Shown in pieces: positions 58,378 to 64,000 of a stretch of 64,000 nucleotides of DNA. Every line of letters starts with the position of its first letter. The first letter of the stretch is position 1. The notes beneath the pieces are model-generated. The model worked only from the letters and a program-made list of their open reading frames with translations. It did no database searches and was not told where the DNA came from. Source of the stretch: Amycolatopsis marina (GTDB lineage Bacteria > Actinomycetota > Actinomycetes > Mycobacteriales > Pseudonocardiaceae); the NCBI RefSeq assembly GCF_900111885.1, contig NZ_FOKG01000002.1, forward strand, positions 328,112 to 392,111, in the 5' to 3' direction. A program made the translations under genes and the position numbers.

Positions 58378-60098
58378 GGGGCTGTCCTTCCCGTAGTGGA
58401 TGTCGCACCGCGTTCGTCCGAGATCCCCCTGCCCCACGCCACACCGTCCCTGACCCGGACGACGTCGCCGGCGACGACGGTCGCGTCCACCGTCAGCTCG
58501 CGCAGGTTCTCGGCCGGGGTGGCGGTGGGGTCGGCGGACAGAATCGCCAAGTCCGCGTACTTCCCCGGTTCCAGCGAACCGCTGTCGTCCTCGTCGAAGC
58601 CCAGATACGCGGCGTCCGATGTGTACGCCCGCAGCGCGGTTTCCACATCGACCCGCTCCTCCGGTCCCAGTTCGTCGCCGTTCCTCGTCTGGCGGAGCAC
58701 GGCGCACCAGATTCCCTCGAGTGGCGGAACCGGGGTGACGGGGCTGTCGGCGTGCAGTCCGAACGTGACGCCTCGCGCGCGGGCGGAGGCCAGCGGATCG
58801 ATCCGGCCCGCTCGACGCGGGCCGAGGAACCTGTCGCGGTGCCGATCGCCCCAGTAATAGACGTGCTTGACGAAGAACGACGCGAGCACGCCGTGGGCGG
58901 CCATCCGTTCGAGCTGGTCCTCCCGGACGGTCTGGCAGTGCTCGACCCGGTGTCGTCTTCCTGCGTCCCCCTGCGCCACACCCAGCGCACCGTAGGCGTC
59001 GAGAATCGCCTGGATCGCGGCATCGCCGTTGCCGTGCACCGCCACCTGCCAGCCGGCCTCGTGCAGGCCGGCCACCCGTTCGGCGAGTTCGTGCGGCGGA
59101 AGCAGCATCATTCCGCTCTCGTCCGGCGAGCAGGTGTACGGCTCGGAAAGGCAACCGGTCATCCCCTGGATCGAGCCGTCGGCGATGATCTTCACGCCGT
59201 CCAGCCGGAAACGGTCGGGATCGAGGTTCATGCCGTCCACGGCCCGTGGGCCGGGGACACCGGAACCCAGTTGCCGCAGGATCTGATCCAGCAGGTATCC
59301 CCGCACTCTCGGACGCATCCGGCCCGAGTCGATCGCGCTCCGGTACGCACCCAGTTCGTCGTGACCGTTGAGGAGGCCGATCCCGGTGTCGTGCACCGTC
59401 GTCACCCCAGCGGCGAGGTAGGCGTCGCTCGCGAGCCCGAGTATCTCGGCCATCTCCCGCTCGGAACGCTTTGGCAGTAACGCGTAGACCGGGAAGGCGG
59501 CCGTCTCGGCCAGTACCCCACTGGGATCCCCGGAAGCGTCCCTGCCGATCGCACCGCCCACGGGGTCCACTGTGGTCCTGCTGATCCCGGCCAGCCGAAG
59601 TGCCTGCGAGTTGGCCGTGACGAAGTGGCCCGAGATGTGCACCAGCAGTACGGGATGATCGCCCGACACCGCGTCCAGGTCGTGCCGTGTGGGGTGGCGA
59701 CGCTCGCGCAGGAGCGTGTCGTCGTAGCGGTAGCCCACGATCCAGTCGCCACTGGACGTCGACCGCGCGGCCTCCGCGACGCGCTCGACGATGTCGTTCA
59801 CCGAATCGTTCGGTGGTGATCCCGCGTCGATCGCGGCGTCCAGGGTGAGCCCGAAGAAGTAGGGATGCGTGTGGGTCTCCACGAACCCGGGAATCGCCGT
59901 ACGGCCACCCAGATCAACCCGCTGTGTGCCTACTCCTGCCAGCATCAGCATGTCGCGATCGGACCCGGCCGCGAGCACCTTTCCTTCACGGACGGCGATG
60001 GCGCTGGCCCTGGTGCCGACTCTGTCGAGAGTCAGTACCTGACCGCCGAAGAGAATCAGGTCGGCGGCACGGTGCAGACCTCCCGGAGCTTGCGGCAT
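58374..60098 (-). CDS. YtcJ-type metal-dependent amidohydrolase
   Basis: The 574-residue member of the amidohydrolase superfamily (Amidohydro_3) has the first metal motif in PGFVETHTHPYF, HGNGDAAIQAILDAYG, HRVEHCQ and LHADSPVTPVPP. Relatives such as NfdA hydrolyse N-substituted formamides or amides. ATG 60098 has a perfect ribosome binding site (caggagg). It forms an operon with the symporter, transcribed divergently from the aminotransferase gene. It may release the amine that the aminotransferase uses, for example from an N-acyl sulfonate; this is inference. Confidence 0.83.
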   Translation of the reverse strand: MPQAPGGLHRAADLILFGGQVLTLDRVGTRASAIAVREGKVLAAGSDRDMLMLAGVGTQRVDLGGRTAIPGFVETHTHPYFFGLTLDAAIDAGSPPNDSVNDIVERVAEAARSTSSGDWIVGYRYDDTLLRERRHPTRHDLDAVSGDHPVLLVHISGHFVTANSQALRLAGISRTTVDPVGGAIGRDASGDPSGVLAETAAFPVYALLPKRSEREMAEILGLASDAYLAAGVTTVHDTGIGLLNGHDELGAYRSAIDSGRMRPRVRGYLLDQILRQLGSGVPGPRAVDGMNLDPDRFRLDGVKIIADGSIQGMTGCLSEPYTCSPDESGMMLLPPHELAERVAGLHEAGWQVAVHGNGDAAIQAILDAYGALGVAQGDAGRRHRVEHCQTVREDQLERMAAHGVLASFFVKHVYYWGDRHRDRFLGPRRAGRIDPLASARARGVTFGLHADSPVTPVPPLEGIWCAVLRQTRNGDELGPEERVDVETALRAYTSDAAYLGFDEDDSGSLEPGKYADLAILSADPTATPAENLRELTVDATVVAGDVVRVRDGVAWGRGISDERGATSTTGRTAP

Positions 60099-60205
60099 CG
60101 GGTCCTCCTGCTTTCGCCGATTCCTCGACAGTGCGGCAGAGCCGTGACAGTCCGGCAAAGCTAAATGATCGAGTGACCCCGCGCACAGATCCAGTTCCCG
60201 CCTCG

Positions 60206-60243
60206 TTTTTGGGTACCAGCGCGAATTGCCTGGCACCCAAAAA
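60206..60243. promoter_or_regulatory. 14-base inverted repeat in the amidohydrolase/aminotransferase gap
   Basis: TTTTTGGGTACCAG (60206-60219) pairs with CTGGCACCCAAAAA (60230-60243) with one mismatch across a 10-base centre. It lies in the 235-base divergent gap and is AT-rich at the outer ends. It may be an operator acting on both directions. Confidence 0.55.
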
Positions 60244-60262
60244 GCCGTCGCCATCTGGATCT

Positions 60263-60275
60263 GGAATGGGTCCTG
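60263..60275. promoter_or_regulatory. shared 13-base motif upstream of the aminotransferase gene
   Basis: GGAATGGGTCCTG is the reverse complement of CAGGACCCATTCC and matches 55407-55419 with one difference. It lies about 60 bases before the start at 60334. Confidence 0.4.
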
Positions 60276-60333
60276 TCGCACCCCCACAGTGAGGACACCT
60301 ACCACGGCGACCACCAATGCTGGAGGGATCCTC

Positions 60334-61704
60334 GTGACCCAGTCGGACATCAGGGCGCTGGCGCAGCGCCACCTGTTTCCCCACTTCACCCGAGGGCAGG
60401 TCTGGCGTGACGCCGAACTGCCGGTCATCACCCGAGGCGAGGGGTGCTATCTCTACGACGATCGCGGCCGCAGGTTCCTGGACGGTCTCGCCGGGCTCTT
60501 CTGTGTGAACATCGGCCACGGCAGGGCGGACATTCCCGCGGCAGCGGTCAAGCAGATGGAGACATTGGCCTACTGGACCAACTGGTCGGCCACACATCCC
60601 GCCTCCGCGGAGGCGGCGGCGATGATCGCCGAACTCGCACCCGCCGACCTGGACGTGGTCTTCTTCGTCAACTCCGGCTCCGAGGCAGCGGAGTCCGCGA
60701 TCAAGTTCGCCCGCCAGTACCACCGCAGCCAGGGCGAGCCGCAGCGCACCAAGATCATCGCCAGGGACATGGCCTACCACGGCACCACGCTCGGGGCGCT
60801 GGCCGTGACCGGTATCCAGAAGTACAGAGAGCCCTTCGGACCGCTGATGCCCGGTGTGCGGCACGTGCCCCACACCCTCGGCGCCGCGGTGCCGGACGGT
60901 GGCAGCGCGGCGGAGTTGCCGTGCGTCGAAGCGATCGTGGCGGCCATTGAGGACGAAGGACCCGAGACGATCGCCGCCCTGTTCGCCGAACCGGTGCAGA
61001 ACTCCCGCGGCGCCCTCGTGCCACCGGAGGGTTACTGGCAGCAGTTGCGGGAGATCTGTGACAGGTACGGCATCCTGCTCGTCGCCGACGAAGTGATCTG
61101 CGCCTACGGCAGGCTCGGGGAATGGTTCGGCAGCGCCAAGTACGGCGTCGTGCCCGACCTGATCACGTTCGCCAAGGGCTCCACCTCCGGCTACGCACCG
61201 CTCGGCGGTGTACTGCTGCGCAGGGAGCTCGCGGCCGGGCTGATGGAGTCCCCGCTGGCCGGGGCGTTCACCCACGGAGCGACGTGGGGCGGGCATCCGG
61301 TGTCCACCGCGGTGGCCGCCGCCAACCTCACCGCGCTGCGGGACGAGGACGTGCTCGGCAACGTCCGCGGGCTCGAACCGCACTTCCAAGATGGTCTCGA
61401 CCGGCTGCGCGACGCACACGGGTGCGTGGCCGAATGGCGGGGGACGGGGTTCTTCTACGCCATCGAGTTCACCGGCGACCGTCTGAGTGGCAGGCCGCTG
61501 ACCGAGGCGCAGTCGGCGGAACTGGTCCGTGAGGTCATGCCGAAGGCGATGTCCGACGTCGGCCTGATCACCCGGCCCGACGACCGCGGCGCCACGATGC
61601 TGATGCTCTCCCCGCCGCTGGTCGCCGACCGGGCGGTGCTCGACGACCTGCTGCACAAGGTAGACGCGGTGTTGTCCGCGGTCGACGATCACCTGCAGGC
61701 GTGA
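60334..61704 (+). CDS. class III aminotransferase, taurine/omega-amine:pyruvate type
   Basis: The 456-residue PLP enzyme has FFVNSGSEAAESAIKFARQY, the conserved D in LLVADEVICAYGR and the PLP lysine K281 in ITFAKGSTSGYAPLGG. It is of the omega-amino acid:pyruvate group that includes taurine:pyruvate aminotransferase (Tpa) and beta-alanine transaminases. GTG 60334 follows GGAGGG at good spacing. The next genes, alanine dehydrogenase and phosphotransacetylase, are the classic companions of Tpa: Ald regenerates pyruvate from the alanine formed. Confidence 0.82.
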   Translation: MTQSDIRALAQRHLFPHFTRGQVWRDAELPVITRGEGCYLYDDRGRRFLDGLAGLFCVNIGHGRADIPAAAVKQMETLAYWTNWSATHPASAEAAAMIAELAPADLDVVFFVNSGSEAAESAIKFARQYHRSQGEPQRTKIIARDMAYHGTTLGALAVTGIQKYREPFGPLMPGVRHVPHTLGAAVPDGGSAAELPCVEAIVAAIEDEGPETIAALFAEPVQNSRGALVPPEGYWQQLREICDRYGILLVADEVICAYGRLGEWFGSAKYGVVPDLITFAKGSTSGYAPLGGVLLRRELAAGLMESPLAGAFTHGATWGGHPVSTAVAAANLTALRDEDVLGNVRGLEPHFQDGLDRLRDAHGCVAEWRGTGFFYAIEFTGDRLSGRPLTEAQSAELVREVMPKAMSDVGLITRPDDRGATMLMLSPPLVADRAVLDDLLHKVDAVLSAVDDHLQA

Positions 61705-61748
61705 TCGACGGCGGATTCTCCTACCCAGACAGAAAGTGAGGTAGCGCC

Positions 61749-62864
61749 ATGCGTGTCGGCGTGCCCCGAGAAGTGAAGAACCACGAGTACCGCGTCGCGA
61801 TCACACCTCCCGGCGTGCACGAACTGACCGGCCGGGGCCACGATGTGGTCATCGAGCGCGGGGCGGGTGCGGGATCGTCCATTCGCGACGACGAGTTCGT
61901 CGCCGCGGGCGCGAAGATCCTGGAGTCCGCCGACGAGGTATGGGGCCAGTCCGAGCTGGTACTCAAGGTGAAGGAACCGATCGAGTCGGAGTACCACCGG
62001 CTGCGTGCGGACCTGACCCTCTTCACCTACCTGCACCTCGCCGCGTCCCGCGAGTGCACCGACGCACTGTTGCATGCCGGAACCACCGCGATCGCATACG
62101 AAACGGTGCAGTTGCCCGGCGGCGCGCTGCCGCTGCTGTACCCGATGAGCGAGGTGGCGGGCTGCCTCGCACCCCAGGTCGGCGCGGAGGCGCTGCGCCG
62201 TACCGGAGGTGGCAGGGGACTGCTGCTCGGCGGTGTCACCGGTGTCGGGCCGGCCAAGGTCGTCGTGCTCGGGGCAGGCGTCGCGGGCACCAACGCGATC
62301 GCGATGGCCGTGGGGATGTGGGCCGACGTCACCGTGCTCGACACCAACGTCGACAAGCTGCGTGCGCTGGACCGGCGGTACAACGGCCGGGTCACCACGG
62401 TCGTGGCGAACAGCTTCGAGATCGAGAAGGCCGTTCTCGAGGCCGACCTGGTGATCGGCGCGGTGTTGCTGCCCGGCGCGCTCGCCCCGCGACTGGTCTC
62501 CAACGAGCAGGTCAGCCGGATGAAGCCGGGCAGTGTGCTCGTCGACATCTCGATCGACCAGGGCGGCTGCTTCGAGGACTCGCGGCCCACCACGCATGCC
62601 GAGCCGACTTATCCGGTGCACGACAGCGTCTTCTACTGTGTCGCCAACATGCCAGGCGCGGTGCCGAACACGTCGACGTACGCGCTCACCAACGTCACCC
62701 TGCCCTATGCCACGGCGATAGCGGACAAGGGCTGGCAGCAGGCGTTGCGCGAGGACCCCGTCCTTGCGGGCGGTCTCAACACCGTCGGCGGCGAGATCAC
62801 CAACGCCCCGGTTGCCCGCGCGCACCAGCTGCCCGTGCGGGCACTGGCCGACATCCTCGCCTGA
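61749..62864 (+). CDS. ald: alanine dehydrogenase
   Basis: The 371-residue enzyme has the N-terminal [20 protein letters not shown], the substrate region [10 protein letters not shown], the NAD-binding [20 protein letters not shown] and the [10 protein letters not shown] end. It oxidatively deaminates L-alanine to pyruvate and ammonia. In this operon it would recycle the pyruvate acceptor of the aminotransferase and release ammonia. The ribosome binding site is gtgaggtag before ATG 61749. Confidence 0.93.
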   Translation: MRVGVPREVKNHEYRVAITPPGVHELTGRGHDVVIERGAGAGSSIRDDEFVAAGAKILESADEVWGQSELVLKVKEPIESEYHRLRADLTLFTYLHLAASRECTDALLHAGTTAIAYETVQLPGGALPLLYPMSEVAGCLAPQVGAEALRRTGGGRGLLLGGVTGVGPAKVVVLGAGVAGTNAIAMAVGMWADVTVLDTNVDKLRALDRRYNGRVTTVVANSFEIEKAVLEADLVIGAVLLPGALAPRLVSNEQVSRMKPGSVLVDISIDQGGCFEDSRPTTHAEPTYPVHDSVFYCVANMPGAVPNTSTYALTNVTLPYATAIADKGWQQALREDPVLAGGLNTVGGEITNAPVARAHQLPVRALADILA

Positions 62865-62867
62865 ATC

Positions 62868-63899
62868 GTGGCCGTCTCCCTGTTCGAGGAGTGGACCCGG
62901 CGGCTCACCGCCGACGGGTCCACTCGCTCTCCACGTGTCGCGTTCGCCGAGGGCGACGATCCCCGAGTCCGCCGGGCCGCCGTCGACCTCGTGGGTCACG
63001 GCATCACCCCGATCCTGGTGAGTCAGCGGCAGGATGCGAAGGACCTGCCCGCGGCCGTGGAGGTCACCACGGCCGCCACGCTGTCGGCGGGCCCGGCCGG
63101 AGCACGGGTGGAGCAGGTGGCGACGCAGCGGAACTGGTCGCCGTCGGCCGTCGCCGCGCGCTCGGACGATCCGGTGTACCTCGCCGCCGCCATGGTGGCG
63201 GCCGGGTCGGCGGACGCGTGCGTGGCGGGCAGCACGCGAACCACCGGGGAGGTGATCCGCGCCGGCATTCACGTGCTGGGGCTCGAACCCGCCACCCGCG
63301 TACTGTCGAGCAGCTTCCTCATGCTCCCCGTGCACGGTCCCCCGCTGGCGTTCGCCGACTGCGCGGTGGTGCCCGAACCGGACGAGAGCCAGCTCGCCGA
63401 CATCGCCATCTCCACCGCGGCCACCTTCGAGAGCCTCACCGGCCGGACGGCATCGGTGGCGATGCTCTCGTTCAGCACCAAGGGCAGCGCGGACCACGAG
63501 TCGGTGCGACGGGTGCGGGCCGCGACGGAACTCGCGCGCGATCGGGCCCCCTGGCTCGCGGTGGACGGCGAGATACAGTTCGACGCCGCGCTCGTCGCCT
63601 CGGTGGGGCAGCGCAAGGCCGCGGGATCGCCGGTGGCGGGTCAGGCCAATGTCTTCGTCTTCCCCAACCTGGCCGCGGGCAACATCGGCTACAAGATCGC
63701 CGAGCGGCTCGGTGGCGCGCAGGCCATCGGCCCCATCCTGCAGGGACTGAACGCGCCGATGAACGACCTCTCCCGCGGCTGTTCCGCCCAGGACGTCGTC
63801 ACGGTCGCCCTGATCAGCGCCCTACAGGCGCAATCCGGACCGGCGGCCCCCCGGCAGGGCAGGTCAGGTACCGGTCTGGCGAGCACGCGGACATCCTGA
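62868..63899 (+). CDS. pta: phosphate acetyltransferase-type enzyme
   Basis: The 343-residue protein belongs to the phosphate acetyl/butyryltransferase family, with AGSADACVAGSTRTTGEVIR, LSFSTKGSADHESV, VDGEIQFDAALV and FPNLAAGNIGYKIAERLGGA. It converts acetyl phosphate to acetyl-CoA. In taurine breakdown Xsc yields acetyl phosphate and sulfite, and Pta takes the next step. GTG 62868 starts 3 bases after the ald stop, so the three genes form one operon. No xsc gene is present in the visible window. Confidence 0.88.
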   Translation: MAVSLFEEWTRRLTADGSTRSPRVAFAEGDDPRVRRAAVDLVGHGITPILVSQRQDAKDLPAAVEVTTAATLSAGPAGARVEQVATQRNWSPSAVAARSDDPVYLAAAMVAAGSADACVAGSTRTTGEVIRAGIHVLGLEPATRVLSSSFLMLPVHGPPLAFADCAVVPEPDESQLADIAISTAATFESLTGRTASVAMLSFSTKGSADHESVRRVRAATELARDRAPWLAVDGEIQFDAALVASVGQRKAAGSPVAGQANVFVFPNLAAGNIGYKIAERLGGAQAIGPILQGLNAPMNDLSRGCSAQDVVTVALISALQAQSGPAAPRQGRSGTGLASTRTS

Positions 63900-63902
63900 C
63901 CC

Positions 63903-63926
63903 GCGCACTTTCCCGGGAAAGTGCGC
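63903..63926 (+). terminator. perfect palindrome, probable terminator
   Basis: GCGCACTTTCCC-GGGAAAGTGCGC is a perfect 24-base palindrome directly after the phosphotransacetylase stop (63899). Its CACTTTCCCG core is shared with the tandem repeat that follows. Confidence 0.55.
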
Positions 63927-63930
63927 TCCG

Positions 63931-64000
63931 TGCACACGCAACCACCACACTTTCCCGAAAAAGCGCGACACATGCACACGCAACCACCACACTTTCCCGA
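63931..64000. repeat. 42-base tandem repeat running off the window end
   Basis: A 28-base block beginning TGCACACGCAACCACCACAC and ending TTTCCCGA is identical at 63931-63958 and 63973-64000, a period of 42 bases. The array is cut by the window end, so its copy number is unknown. The 14-base intervals are too short for CRISPR spacers. Confidence 0.8.

Noticed and set aside
63931..64000. CRISPR-like repeat at the window end
   Set aside because: Repeats are 28 bases but the intervals are only 14 bases and no cas gene is near; it is a tandem repeat.

Overview
The window is a dense, very GC-rich actinomycete chromosome segment. Codon third positions are overwhelmingly G or C, and GTG/TTG starts and 4-base ATGA/GTGA gene overlaps are common. 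Several genes have a TANNNT -10 box 5 to 8 bases before the start codon and no ribosome binding site, which suggests leaderless mRNAs. The gene families (MmpS-like, DprE2-like, DUF2993, DUF3040, three DUF574 SAM methyltransferases, a second type II topoisomerase) point to Mycobacteriales/Pseudonocardiales. My inference is a Pseudonocardiaceae member such as Amycolatopsis or Saccharomonospora; the sequence alone does not prove this. I saw no rRNA, tRNA, CRISPR array, transposase or phage gene.

Layout. 0-12.8 kb: cell-envelope and housekeeping genes (MmpS-like end, secreted protein, DprE2-like reductase, membrane-inserted patatin lipase, frameshifted DUF2993 gene, SAM methyltransferase, EamA exporter with divergent LysR, secreted M14 carboxypeptidase, SoxR with divergent NmrA-type oxidoreductase). 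12.8-18.6 kb: an epoxide-hydrolase-like enzyme, then a tight terpene operon of class II (DxDD) cyclase, P450 and UbiA prenyltransferase, followed by a second DUF574 methyltransferase. 18.8-31.2 kb: flavin disulfide reductase, pseudouridine synthase, a third DUF574 methyltransferase, a two-component system with two Asp-rich exported proteins, a kinase-like phosphotransferase, and parC/parE-type topoisomerase genes.

31.6-46.7 kb: a redox/ligase island (P450, HemK-like methyltransferase, CDGSH protein, heme-oxygenase-like iron enzyme, GCS2 ligase, Rieske-FAD oxidase, ATP-grasp ligase, CocE/NonD hydrolase). Both of its divergent intergenic regions carry sequences matching general-stress sigma-B/F promoters. 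Inside it sit a NarL-type two-component system and a flavin oxidase with a DrrAB-type exporter. 46.8-53.4 kb: AlkZ-like DNA glycosylase, YnfA, an AHSA1/SRPBCC protein, SulP transporter, and an ArsO-like/MFS pair without a regulator.

53.4-64 kb: LysR plus YeiH exporter, a MocR regulator, a solute symporter plus amidohydrolase, and an aminotransferase, alanine dehydrogenase and phosphotransacetylase run. Together these resemble a taurine (sulfonate) dissimilation locus lacking the central sulfoacetaldehyde acetyltransferase in this window. Dispersed and tandem intergenic repeats occur at 4.2, 22.2, 31.4, 39.2 and 63.9 kb.
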